Assembly (NCBI GenBank): GCA_021307315.1
Contig: JAJSPD010000020.1
Span: 620,001-684,000, forward strand
Direction of reading: 5' to 3'
From: Bisporella sp. PMI_857
Taxonomy: Eukaryota; Ascomycota; Leotiomycetes; Helotiales; Helotiaceae
Length of the DNA stretch: 64,000 nucleotides
Numbering within the stretch: the stretch's first letter is position 1; every line of letters starts with the position of its first letter. Below the pieces are notes generated by a model. The model searched no databases and was not told where the DNA came from. It saw only the letters and a list, made by a program, of their open reading frames with translations. The translations under genes were made by a program, and so were the position numbers. Shown here in pieces: positions 34,326 to 46,617 of the stretch.

Positions 34326-35970
34326 GGCGTTTTAGGTCTGCTTTTGCTGTGATACCAGTTCTAGCTATGGAAAAATGGGACACTAATAGAGCGGTGGAAT
34401 GATTTCACATTATGGCTTTCTATGAGCCGTCGATCTGGCCTGGCTCACGACATACCTTTCTTTGCTGCTACAATATTTTGCGACATAGTATAGATTGATT
34501 GGAGCGATTGTAAGCGAGTCTCGTGCATGCGTCCAGCTTTTGTTTTGCTCCTTTGCAGTTGACCGTTTCTGCGCGTTTCTTGCTCTATTTAAGAGAAGCT
34601 TATTTTTCGATATTCGTCGCGCCAGTAATTGACGAGTTTCAGCTTGCTTATATCGTTCATCTTTAAAATACTGCTCAGAGTTAAGTCTTCAGCAGCTCGG
34701 CCATTCTGTCGAAGAAGGCAATGTAAAGATTCACGCTGCGGTGGTAGCGACAGCGGCGATAAAAGAGCGGAATTCCATATGGACAACTAGGTTGACAATT
34801 ATAGAGATTTATTGTTCTGTAAAAGCTTGTCGCGACAAAGAAGTATTTCTCAACTAAAGGAAATATCGGCCACTTTTGTGTAGTCGGAGTATATCGGAAA
34901 ACGGAATTTTTCGGTAAAGCTTAATAGTCCGTACACACAGCTACAGTTTAGCAACTGCAAGCCTTATTATGTAAGATATATATTATAATTACCGTAACTA
35001 TTATCTGCTTTTATTACCAAGTGACCAGGGATCCTTGATCGCTTAATTTGGAGGTACTAACCAACGTAGTGACGTCGCATACCACAGCACTCCTTAGTTA
35101 CTACAAGGCTAACAATGATTTTTTAGCATTGCAGTGAGGCTCGGAAACCTAAATCAAAGTGTTATGTAAGTTTGAAAAGCGCGAAAAGCTCGTGGTAGTA
35201 CTATAAGTCGAGAAGTTCTATTATACTTCGAATTAACGCCTCCGCAATCAGGCGCGACAGTGACGACGTGATCATGAATTTTAGAGTAGCCGGGGTTTGG
35301 ACTGTTTAGGAGTGGTCATATAATATAACTGATACAAAAATACTGGAATTTTCAATGGATTTACAAATTTAGAATCAAGTAAATTCAAAGTACCAATGGT
35401 TTGTCTCATCACGGGGTGTGTCTCTCGATGCAGGGATGCACGTTATCATTTTTCGAACCTTGAACAGAAGCTCTTTCATCTTGAGAGACATGTTGACAGG
35501 ATCAGACATTTGTCCGCTAACTATTCAGAGGATATATTTGAGGCTTCGCTAATACGAACCGAACACGATAGAAGGCGATCAGGAGAGCCAAAAACTCTGC
35601 AAAGTATCGTTCATGCGATTGATTTTGATAATTTGTGATGATTGAGTTCAATTGTATTTTAGAAGATCTATGTATGATGTCAGTCCAAAAATGCAAGCCA
35701 TGCAGTACGATGATTACTTAAGTATGAAGTCATCATCGCCTGGGCAAATCTTTCTTCACATTATTATCAACACAATATCATTCTTTGAAACACCCTGTGG
35801 CTGCGTGGGCCCTCATAGTGCGGTAGTTTCCTGTGATCATCTGATAATATTTTCATTGGGGCACACTCGCCTCTACAACTTTTGGCTGCCTCACGGTAAC
35901 GGCAGCACCCCAACAAAGGATCAAAAGCTCTAACTGCGTTCTAACGGATCCCATTGGTTAAAGATCCTTA
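34326..35970. other. 1.6-kb intergenic, partly AT-rich
   Basis: 34800-35400 is rich in A and T with few plausible codons, suggesting old decayed repeats, but no repeat partner is visible in the window. A 35396-35638 frame has no recognised domain. Confidence 0.4.
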
Positions 35971-36856
35971 ATGCGTCTACTTCGCCTTCCTACTCTCCCT
36001 GGCACTGTAACTACATCTCATTACTGGATCGCGAGGAACAACTCTTATCTTCCTAGCTCGCTCGTCTGCCGTAGCATAATGACTACCAGTGAGCCGCAGG
36101 AGGCTCAACATACAGCGGGAAAGGAAACAGAGAAGCTCAACGTCAGCAAGTCCGACGAGTGGAAAATCCTTGCACCGTATAACGTTCATGGGAAGCAGGG
36201 TAATTTTATGGCCTTGTACGATTCGAGTTGTCATTGCGGCCGAGTTACATATCAACTGAGTATAGAGAAACCTTTAGATGCAAAACACTGTCACTGTAAA
36301 ACATGCCAAAAACTCCACGGTGAGTCGTTTTCTTGAACTGGCGCCCGGCGATATCAACTGCAGATGGGCATCGCTCTAACTTGTCTTCAGGAGCTCCGTT
36401 CCAATGGGCTGCAATCTTCCACAAAGGAGATATTAGTTTCACAAATGGACACAATAATTTCACATGGTATGAGAGCAACGACAAAACTGTTGAGCATAAA
36501 TTACCTTGCAAAGTCACCTGCTCATACTGCCGGACGCTCATCATCGACGAAGGCCGCAATATGGTTTTGATATTTCCAACGCTAATCAATTTCAAGTCTC
36601 AGGAGGAACAGAAGCGCTTTGATTCAACGTATGCTACAGATTTGTTTTCTAATCTGATACGTGATCTATTTGCTAATTTTGTTCTGCTAGCTGCCACATT
36701 TTCTATGGCAGCCGTGTGGTGGATATTTCGGATGGACGGCCGAAATGGTGCGGTATTAATGAGAAAAGTAAATTGCTGGATGATGGCTCGCAGAGCAGTC
36801 AGGACAATAAAAATGACGGAAATGGAAACGTGCCGAAAGTACTCCCGACGCTATGA
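35971..36856 (+). CDS. GFA/CENP-V-family zinc protein
   Basis: Three exons (introns 36320-36390 and 36629-36690) give 250 aa from the first ATG, or 214 aa from ATG 36079 (MTTSEPQEAQ); the longer form adds a possible mitochondrial presequence. Zinc ligands are clear: SCHCGRVTYQL, KHCHCKTCQKLHGAPFQWAA and CKVTCSYCRT. The conserved end CHIFYGSRVVDISDGRPKW follows the second intron. The family includes S-(hydroxymethyl)glutathione synthase-like proteins, but the activity of fungal members is mostly untested. A broken paralogue lies 240 bp downstream, tail to tail. Confidence 0.85.
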
Positions 36857-37095
36857 GAGAAGGATCCGGCATGCAGAGCAAGTTGGCTATTCCTTCTGGC
36901 AAGAAGAATTTACTTTCAATTCTAACGCTCAGCGCTCTTCTTCGTGACTGAGCGAAGCAAACAAAGGAAAAGATGTTTTGCGCTCAAGTACTGGAGATAT
37001 AAGGACTTCTTAAAGCCCTTGGCTCCTTTCTCATATGCAAAGGTTGCGCCTTCAAAGTCTCCAATGATTTAACTCAAATTTCCGAGATTAGCACT

Positions 37096-37733
37096 TCATT
37101 CCTTCACAAGCTCGCTTTTATCTTTCATCCCTTCCCACTTGGGTAGATCATCCTTGATATCGATTACACGTTCCTTGTAGAACATGCGATATCTGGATCA
37201 TGTTAGCAAACGTTCTTCCGCAACGAAAATGAACAGCCCTACTGAGCAGCAAAATTATTTCTCTCATCCTCATTCCTGAATTTGACAGTTGCTGGATAGA
37301 TAAGAATCTTGTTGTCCCCCTCATTCATGACCGATGGATGGCAATATGGACCTGCCAATTTGCGCGGTAGCTTACGCCTGGTTGTACCAGGTGAGGTCGT
37401 TATGGCAATTGGCGAAGCTGATATCCTCTTTCTCGAAGACTGCAGTCCATCCAAAAATGGCGCCTATTGCCTCCTAGGCACACTGGTGATTGTTGGGAAG
37501 GAGCGCCTACCACGCAAAGCTTGACAAGTAATGCAATGGCAATACTTAGCTTCCAGGGGTTTTGCTTGCTTGATATGGAACTGCACTCTTCCACAGTAAC
37601 ATCCACCCTCGTAACGAGAGGTGGAAGTATCTGAACCATGAATCTTGTATGGGGGGCAGAACTTCCACTGGTTTTCCTCGCCCTCTACTTGGTCCTTTTG
37701 ACCGCGATTTTGTTCTCTTGTAACCGGCGACAT
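37096..37733 (-). pseudogene. GFA/CENP-V-family paralogue, frameshifted
   Basis: From ATG 37733, exon 1 reads CCYCGRV-type ligands as GCYCGRVQFHI and KYCHCITCQALRG. After an intron-like gap the frame resumes GWTAVFEKEDISFANCHNDL, then breaks near WYNQA: the continuation KLPRKLAGPYCHP is in another frame. There the paired CxxC (CSYC in the intact gene) has become GPYC, losing a zinc ligand. The last exon YRMFYKERVIDIKDDLPKW reads normally to the stop near 37096, but the donor after FAAQ is TAGGG, not GT. Three independent defects indicate a pseudogene of a local inverted duplication. Confidence 0.8.
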
Positions 37734-37739
37734 TTTCAC

Positions 37740-39583
37740 GAGATTTACCCTTTGGAAAATAGAGCTTGGTCTGATTTGCTTATGTATAGCACACCGAAAG
37801 TTAATTGTCGTGTCTTCTTGTCACTCCATCGCGTTCAGCAGTGAAAGTAGGTAAAGGCGAGGTGACTTCGAGTCAGATCCATCATGCAGTTGAGACGGTG
37901 ATGTCATGGATATATTGCGGTTGCTTCCATTAGGTGGAGGCACAGACGCATTCCACTCTCTTGGTAATAGCGATCTCTATTGACCCAAGGTGCTGAGGCC
38001 GCAACTACATCGTTGTTTCTGATACACTACATTCATACGGACTAGCCGTGCGGCGTGACCTATGTTATCTGGAGGAAACGCTCCTGGTTACATCACTCTA
38101 CTCCCGCATACCAACATGTGCAATTAATTCCTGTCGCCACTTTGGATGCTCCGGACTAAATCTCCGGCATTTCTTGTCACTGAGTTGTATTTCAAGGAGA
38201 TGAAGTAGTGTCAAATTGCGTGATCGCATGATCATTAATTCGTGTATAAGCTTGATATCATTAACAGATACTGTTTGAAAAAGGCTACTTTCTCCAGTTT
38301 TTACCCGAAACCGAGATATATTAGCTCACTTTATGGGAACGTACTTGAGACTCGCGTGTCAATTATAGAAACCCTAGTCATAATGGCCATGGAGATAAGC
38401 TCGTCGGAAAGTGGAGGAAAAGGAAACGAGTTTCTGGCTCATTGAAAATCCAGATTATAGGTAGTGTTGAGTATTCAAGACGCGGTATGCTGCTGCATCT
38501 TAAGTATTGAAGAGTTTGATAGCTATGGAAGGTTGTTATGAGATTTATTAAGAACGTGAACTGAAATCGAGTGCTTAGTATTTTTTATTTTAATATTGAC
38601 TATTCTAGCTTCAGCATGGCTATTCTGGCTGGATCATTCTCGTAGCCTCTTGGCATAAAAGCTCGACTGCCATGTCTCTGTAGCTCTGTCCCTCCGTGTA
38701 GCTTCCAACTTACGAATGCATATTTTGAGCACGCTGTCAGGACCGCATTTTCAGATTGATACCATTCCTGATGTCTTGTCAGCTTAGCCTTACACATGTA
38801 ATCATCGGCATGTCCGTAGCTTTAGAGCAGCCCAGCCCTACAACTCAATCACAAAGCACGCTCGTCTTGTGTCCAATTATCAATCTCAATCTCCGCTGGC
38901 TTTTTTCCCCTCACTAACTCTGTTCTTGGCCAATCTGTATGTTTCGGTCTAAGTGAAACCACACCACAATAGCGGCGACTGCCAAGATATGGCTGCTCAG
39001 CTGCCGCAACAATATACTTTTCTTTTCTTGAGTATGATGTATCTAAAAGAGGAGAGACGTAAGTGGTGTAACAATAGATGGGCCACCCGTACAGACTTCA
39101 ATTCTGTGGGCTGACGTTCATGTCTCCTCAACCACAATGTTTCATCCTAGCCAGCCTTCAGCAAAGACATATCTTGGCATGGAGCAGTTGCCTTCAAAAT
39201 GAGGCATATTATGCTGCATTTAGAGTATATTCCGCTGTATTCGATTATTATTTTTCTCCAATATACGCCCATTCTTGAGTGCTTCTGGTCTCCAAGATCT
39301 CAGCTGAGCGCCTGGCTGCCACACAAACTCAGGAAAGCAAATGGAATGGAATGTGCCAAGCCTGTTATCCAGTCTCACTGTACTGTCTGTTAAATCTGAG
39401 ATGGCACAATATCCACATACATACATGATAGCTGTTGAGTTACTATAAAACGGTGAGCATGTCCTAGATTTCCCAGTAGATTTTCAACATCACTCAACAT
39501 TACCAAACCAAAGTCTCTTCTGCAGTTCATTCTATAACAGTATCATTCAGACAACTGTTGTTTCTTGAATAAAGAGTACCGAA
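37740..39583. other. 1.8-kb intergenic
   Basis: No supported gene. Small frames only; 5' flank of the metallopeptidase gene at the right end. Confidence 0.45.
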
Positions 39584-41409
39584 ATGGCACCAGTCATTCG
39601 ATTCTGTGCATCTGATGCCCTAATTGACACGAAGGCGCTTCCTGTTAGCAATTTGATAGGACGTGACGACGGTTCGGGACCTTCAAGTCTCGCTCTTCGA
39701 AACAGTTCGTCTAGCTTTATTTCTGACCTCTCTCTCAGCACACAACTTTAAAGCTCTCTCAACAGCCCATTTTTGCTATTCTCAATTTTGAGATGATATC
39801 ATGCCTTCCCGAGTTCTACCACTTTTGGGGTGATTTAACTCAGCATAGATGCCTTCTGGCCCAATGGAAAGAAGCTCCGCGTTCGATTTCTCAACGGAAC
39901 CCAGTTCTTGCAGGACAAGATTCGCTACTTTGCTCAAGTTTGGGAGAAACACGTCAGCCTTGACTTTCTCTTCATCAGTGATGGTGACGCCGACATTCGT
40001 GTTGCATTCAAATGGGTAAATCTGCAAGGCGTGACTGAGACAGGGTCCTGGTCCTATGTAGGTACCGACTCAGCCAGATATGTTCCTGATCAGAACCAGC
40101 CGACGATGAACTTTGGATGGTTTGATGAGCACACTTCCGACGAGGAGTTCTCCCGAACGGTGATCCACGAATTTGGCCATGCCATAGGGTGTATTCATGA
40201 GCATCAGAGTCCTGCAGCAACCATCAAATGGGACGAAGCTAAGGTAATTGCTGACGCGAGAGCGACCATGGGTTGGGATGAGGCAAAGACTCGTCACAAC
40301 ATACTTCAACGCTACAACGCGAGCGAGACTTCTAACACCACCTTTGATCGAAACTCCATCATGTGCTACTGGTTTCCAGCATCATGGACTTTGGATGGTG
40401 TTGGTACTCCAACTAATCTCGTTCTCTCTGATACGGATAAGGCGTTTATCAATAAAATGTACCCATTCCGGACACGAAATGAGGGGCGCTTCAGCACCAA
40501 CCAAGCACGATCTTGGTATCCACCTGTAGCACTTAATTCCAGACTCATTCAATTTGATCCACCCTATCTTGAGGCTCCAAGGATCACGCTTGGTCTGACT
40601 TCTTTGGATATGGAACATACATCCAATATTCGTATCAACGCGCATACGGCACCGGTCCAGCAGCGCAACGGCAATGACTTTGTCCTGAATCTGGATACCT
40701 GGTGGGATTCTGCTCTCTATATGGCAGCTGCCACATGGCTCGAATTTCAAGGTCAAGAGACCGACTTCCAAGGTAGTGGCTTTCCCTCTGATTCCACATG
40801 TTCTGTATTCGTATCGCTTCAAGCACTGACAAGTCTTTAGTGGGCGAGTTTGATACCTTGACCCAACGTAATATAGGGGAACCACGTAATGTTGAAGCTG
40901 GTGGTATCCGGCGCGATGTCAAGCATATCAGTTTTCCTGCTGGAGTGTATAGCGAGCCTCCCAACGTTGTTGTTTGGCTCAAGGCGTTCGACCTCTCAAA
41001 TGGCGCAAATTGGCGCGTTCGCGCTTTGGCTCAGAACATCACGTCAACAGGATTCGATCTCTCGATTGAGTCATGGGCAGATACCGTCATATACGGCGCC
41101 ACAGCTTCTTATGTCGCATATCCCAAAGGCAAAGAAGGAGTATTGAGTGGAACAGCTTGCTCAACGGACCATCGCAACTGGTATCCTGCTCAACTGGCCA
41201 ATGGTGCTAGGGTCAACTTTGCGAAAGCCTTCGACAAAGAGCCTAAAGTTTTTCTAGCTATCAGCCAGCTAGATATTGACTCTGCTCGAAATCTGCGCAT
41301 TAATGCTTTTGCCGACAATGTCTCCGCTGAAGGATTTAATTGGCATGCTGATGCTTGGGCAGACACTCTGTGCTATAGCGCAGGGGTGGATTGGATCGCT
41401 TTTGGATGA
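39584..41409 (+). CDS. astacin-like zinc metallopeptidase with three H-type lectin-like repeats
   Basis: Proposed exons 39584-39708, 39844-40772 and 40841-41409 give 540 aa. The second intron is clear; the first has a weak donor (gtctag; a nearby gttcgt alternative also works), so its ends are uncertain. The metzincin motif HEFGHAIGCIHEH (HExxHxxGxxH) lies near residue 149 and the Met-turn SIMCYWFP near 214, as in M12A-type enzymes. Three related repeats follow, each with a WYPP/NWYPA-type start, a PxV/TLGLTSLD strand, a NIRINA/NLRINAFA core and a WADT/WWDS turn, resembling H-type lectin domains. No signal peptide is obvious. Carbohydrate-targeted proteolysis is inferred. Confidence 0.82.
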
Positions 41410-42828
41410 GCTCGAGCGTGAATCTGGCCTGGAAATGATCGAAATATAGCTACCTCTGTTTCAGTCTCTCACTAAATCCTTTGATATGTGTCTCCGCTTT
41501 CTCTACAAACAGTTCAAGCATGATTTTGCTGCAACTTCTCTAAATTTTGGATATGGTCGATTTAGCAATATAACCCAATGACAAAGCAATTGCAATATCT
41601 TTTGTTCAAAGCTCTTGATATCGAGACTGTAAAGTAGTGTCTGCTTCGGGAGTACTTCGAATCGAACAATCAAAACATGGACAACTGTCTCACTGTAGTC
41701 TAATTGCCATTCTGTACATTCATAAATATCAACCGTAATCGCGAGAATGCAAAAGAAGGGAGGAAAATCCGTCGCTGGAGTTGGAGCAAATGCGTCAGGC
41801 AGTATCTGAGGGTCCGATATCTTTGGATATTATAACGAAGTCGATGTTATTATCACTGTATTAAAGGGGGGGTTATATAGATCAAGAACGGCAGAAAGAG
41901 TGATCCAATTCAATTTCTCAAGCAAACTATATCGCTCGAAGCCGCTTTGATTTTACTGGTGTTGCCAGTGAACAAGCATGACCGGCTTTGGCAATGGCTG
42001 ATTCTACACAAAAAGATTGCTGTCTCATTTTGACTCTTGAGTCAGAATTCACCTTATCGTCAACACTACAATGGTTATTTGATTTGTAACCGAATCATGC
42101 ACTGATATGTTCACCCTCCATTCACTATCAGAAGTTCTTGAAACTTAAAATTCTCCACCTGACTACCGTAAGCTAGGTTTTCTTAAGGCGTCGTGTTAAG
42201 CATTACATTAACGCAGTAAAGCACAATATATCTAGAGCCATTTAACAAACATCATTTAGATCTAGCATTTTGGTTTAAGCCGGGGTTATTGGAAGGAATG
42301 TCATGTTTGAGCAGTGGCAAGCATTGCATGAACAAATTTATGACCTAGATTTGCACCTCTTAACACTGATAATCATATATGACTTCCGCTAGTTAAAAAT
42401 CAAGGAGTGGCTGAATCTGAGGCGGTTGGAATACTACAGTAGTTTTATGAATGATTACATCCTTAAAGAAAGCTGGAACTCCAGTACCCCCTTTTCTTTC
42501 GCTTAAGAGACTTTGTCAACGTCTCCCTGTCAATAATCTTGGCACAAGCTCACTCGCAGCCAAACGGCAAGGGTGATCGGCTAAGCTTCATTAGGTAAGA
42601 AGATCTTTGACCCCAGGTTCCAAAATTCAGGACTAAAACTCATCAATCTTTAACCCAACTGGAGCCTCCTTGTCTCCTGTCACAACTTCGAGCCAGCGTT
42701 TTCAACCCGAAAGAAGGAAGGACTCTGTGTTCTCGAACGAATGGAAGTCATATTATATTGCCAGGTCCCTATCAGCTAACGGCCGCTGTTGCTGTCCACT
42801 TGTGAGGAGCTCGCGCCATTAAGCCATC
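41410..42828. other. 1.4-kb intergenic
   Basis: AT-rich; no feature supported. Confidence 0.45.
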
Positions 42829-44638
42829 ATGGTGACCAGAAGAATTGTATGCGAGCCTTCAATTCTTGGAATGATAGTTTTACTGATGCTCTTGTTTGAT
42901 AGATCCGTACAGCTTGCCAGCTGGCAACTCTTTCAGTAATCACTATAATCGTCGTTTGGTTCCTTGATTCTCGTTATCGAGTCCTACCTTCCGCCCTTCA
43001 TAATGTCATGCCGGCACATCATCCTGGCCTGCTCGTCACTGATATCACTGTCAAAAAGTGCAACTCCCTGAACCCAGTATCTAGCTGCAAACTCGATCCA
43101 ACTGTCTGGCACCGGGTGGACAAGGATCTATATTTGAAGAATGGTTGGGTATCAAGCGCATACCTGCACGTCAAACGAAAGAAAGAGGAGGAGTTGCAAC
43201 CAGATGATAAAGTGATTGTAGATATAAGTGTCGGAAAGTTGGATCCATCGGCAAGCACAAAGGGGGAAAGCGATGAACGATGGGAATCACGACCTGCTGG
43301 CATCTGGATTAAACGGTCAGCAAAGCGACGGGCAAGTGATTCGCAAGAAGCAATTACCGCCGTTGATATACTATTTGGGGCAGATGCTGTGGATCCAAGA
43401 GACGGCTGGGGAGTGGTTGGAACTTCACTCCTTCTCGATTCATCAGCCGAGAAGCATGAACCACGAGTCAGTGTGAGGAGAGGCAAACTAGTTACGGCTG
43501 CTAAACCAATCCCTCGCATCAACGAGCACGGGAGGTTCAAGATCATGCAAGCGGCAGATATACACTTGAGTACTGGAACTGGTCACTGTAGAGACGAGCA
43601 GCCAGTTGGATTGAATGGTGGGAAATGTGAAGCTGATCCAAGAACCCTGGAGTTCATGGCAAGGTTACTAGACGAGGAAAAGCCTGATCTTGTAGTGCTG
43701 AGTGGAGATCAAGTAAACGGAGAGACCGCTCCTGATGCGCAAAGTGTAAGTTACTTCCCAGCTAGTCAGTTACTTTCCACTTATCATTATTAGGCGATCT
43801 TCAAGTATGCTGCTCTCCTTATAGAGCGAAAAATACCTTATGCGACCATATTCGGCAATCACGATGACGAAACTATGTCTCGATGGGAACAAATGTCGCT
43901 GATTGAAACCTTACCATATTCTTTGTCTGAGGCAGGTCCTGAGGAGATTGATGGAGTTGGCAACTACGTAGTGGAAGTCCTAGCTCACGGTGGCTCTAAA
44001 CACTCAGCTCTAACACTTTATCTCCTCGACACCCATGCATATTCACCAGATGAGCGTGCATTCAAGGGCTATGATTGGTTGAAGAAGAACCAGATTGATT
44101 GGTTCAAGACTACAGCGAAAGGACTTAAGAAAGCTCATGAAGGATATACACACATTCATATGGACTTGGCATTCATTCACATACCATTGCCTGAGTATAA
44201 TGATAAGAATCTTGAGATAAAGGGAGAGTGGCGTGAAGGTGTAACAGCTCCCGGTTTCAACTCTGGATTTAGAGATGCTTTGGTTGAAGAGGGAATATTG
44301 ATGGTCAGCTGTGGACAGTGAGTAAACCCCCCAACTTGCATTAACCCATATTGACTCACCCAAGTGATCACGCAAATGAGTACTGTGCTCTTTCACGAAA
44401 TGAAGCCAAGCAGCCGGCACTCTGGATGTGTTATGCAGGGGGAGCTGGCTTTGGTGGATATGGTGGATATGGTGGATATCATCGTCGCATGCGATTTTTC
44501 GATATTGACATGAATGAGGCAAGGATCACAACTTACAAAAGGGTCGAGTATGGAGATACCAAGGCGAAAATAGATGAGCAGATTATCGTTAATGGTGGGC
44601 GGGTACAAGCACTTCACACTGGAGGGTCTGCTGTGTAA
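42829..44638 (+). CDS. DCR2: Dcr2-like calcineurin-family phosphatase, membrane anchored
   Basis: Four exons (introns 42847-42902, 43746-43793, 44318-44364) give 552 aa; the first exon holds only six codons. An N-terminal signal anchor (ACQLATLSVITIIVVWFL) precedes a lumenal or vacuolar N-domain. The metallophosphatase blocks come in order: QAADIHLS (DxH), LSGDQVNGE (GDxxxN), IFGNHDDE (GNHD), LLDTHAYS, FIHIPLPE and, across the last intron, VSCGHDHANEY (GHxH). All metal ligands are present. Yeast Dcr2 dephosphorylates Sic1 and Ire1; the fungal role here is inferred from family. Confidence 0.9.
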
Positions 44639-45020
44639 ATTTTACAGTGTCATTCGATAACGGTTTTGGGAGCATCAAGGCATCATGCGAGGCGTTAAGG
44701 AAATGGAGGCTACGGAATGAACAGTGTATTCTGGATTATAGTTACCAGACAGCGTTAAATGTATATCAATTCGATACCGCTTCACTGATAACTCAACCTC
44801 ATCGACCTCATTCTCGTCAGGAATTTCGTCTCTATCTGTGATCAACTGCGATCTTTGTTGGACAATAGTTGACTTCGCACTAAGCCATTCTTGGCTAACC
44901 CCTGATTATAAATCTTTCGTGTTGGCTTCTTCATATAATGATTACCATAGAGCATGCCTCCCGCATGGTCTTACGGATTTGGCAATTGATCCTTCAAATT
45001 TCCCCTCAGCGGTACGTAGG
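44639..45020. other. short intergenic between two + strand genes
   Basis: 3' flank of the DCR2-like gene and promoter of the OXNAD1-like gene. No feature seen. Confidence 0.4.
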
Positions 45021-46111
45021 ATGGCTTCGAATTCTACTACGGCTTCATCGAGTCACATTGAAAGGACGGCACATGAACCACGTGACCATGTAAGATTGCT
45101 TAACATGCATTTCGGAGTGCGAAAGACTGATAGTAGTGATTAGGGATTACATAGAGTTATCTTGAGTGGGATTAACCAGGTCAATGGAGAGGTGAGGCTA
45201 TTGCGGTTGAGTCCTGTTGATCGGGAGAGTGTGATCAAGGTATGACGTGATGGCCTATCACTCGAGAAGAATGCCCACCTTCAAATATCTGTCATATTTA
45301 AGAACTTTATCGTGGCTCTCTCTCTTAAATAACTTTTTTATACGTACCGTATTTTGCAGAAGTGGATGCTAATAAGGCCTAGTTTCAACCGGGCCAATGG
45401 CTGGATGTCCACATCCCCAAGCTCCCCAAACCAGGTGGCTTCACCATCACCTCGCCTCCATCACTTGCCTCTTTACTAGCCACTCCGTCCCCATATCTAG
45501 AACTTGCTGTCCAACACACGCCCAATCCACCCGCCGCCTGGCTCTCCCGTCCCGTTCCCGAGATCCTGAATCAGGAACTGCAAATTCGCGTTGGGGGCAG
45601 CTTCGTTTGGCCGCCTCAGTTTCATGGGCAGGTGGGCGGGGTTAAGAGAATAGTATTCGTAGCGGGTGGCATGGGCATTAATCCGTTTATGAGTATGCTG
45701 AGTCATCTTTCAGAACAAGAGGAAGTGCCATTTGAAATCACACTCTTGTATTCGATACGAGATCCTGGTCCAGGGAGGAAGATTGAAGAGTTGTTGTTTG
45801 TGGAGAGGTTGGGGAGTATTTTGAGAAAATGGGAAGGAGAACAGATGTTGAGGAGGTTTCAGCTGTTTTTAACTTCTGCCGGAGGGGATGCGGAGACCAG
45901 TATTTTAAGTGCTGAAGGGTGGAGTGTGCAGTGGAAGGGATGGAGGATGAGTGAGGATGATGTGTTGGACGCTCTCGGCCCATCAGGCGAGAGAGAGGGA
46001 ACAGTAGTTTACGTTTGTGGGGTGCCGGACATGACGGATCGGATGGTTGAGATTGTGAAGGCTGTGGAGGGGATAGATGAGAGGCATGTTCTGTGTGAAA
46101 AATGGTGGTGA
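45021..46111 (+). CDS. OXNAD1-like FAD/NAD-binding oxidoreductase
   Basis: Three exons (introns 45090-45143 and 45240-45382) give 297 aa. The first intron removes an apparent in-frame stop, joining EPRDH to GLHRVILSGINQVN. The FAD part has FQPGQWLDVHIPKLPKPGGF, where fungal members carry a GFTITSPP flavin loop. The NAD part has IVFVAGGMGINPFMSMLSHL and VVYVCGVPDMTDRMVE; the protein ends in the family-typical EKWW. This is the ferredoxin-NADP reductase fold without an iron-sulfur domain, related to human OXNAD1. The electron acceptor is unknown. Confidence 0.88.
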
Positions 46112-46617
46112 GAAGGATAGGCTTTTCTTAATCAGAAAGGAAGCATAGAGCCAGCCCCACAGCGCAGGTAAGTGCCAACTGGTCAAAGGAATGTAGCTGG
46201 GGAATGAGCTTCATGCTAACTTCCTTTTACGTGAATTGTAGACTGGAAGCGGCATAATTAGCTGAGCTAAGCGTGATTATGAGAGCTTTCCTGAGATCCA
46301 TGGCGGACCACACTAGATTTAAAATCTGTGTAAAAGCACAAACATTTCCTAGAGATTACATCTCATAAATATTGAGGCTAACGAATGGAGATCGTAGCTG
46401 AGTGGGAAGGTGTGTAAATTTTCATCCAGTCGTCAGCTGTTAATGCAGTGAAATTATTATTTTAATCCATATCGGTCATTAATTAATCACTTTACTCTCA
46501 GATTATAATAGAAGCACTTGAATAGCAATTTTTCTTTTTTGTACCACAATAGACTACGCTATGATGACTAATTGTACGGTTTCCCAGACGAAAATTCTAA
46601 TAGTGATAGAAAGGCAT
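46112..46617. other. intergenic, convergent 3' ends
   Basis: Between the OXNAD1-like gene (+) and the putative secreted protein gene (-). Nothing seen. Confidence 0.4.

Noticed and set aside
45021..45143. OXNAD1-like gene as a pseudogene because of an in-frame TAG
   Set aside because: A canonical intron (45090-45143) removes the stop and restores the family sequence.
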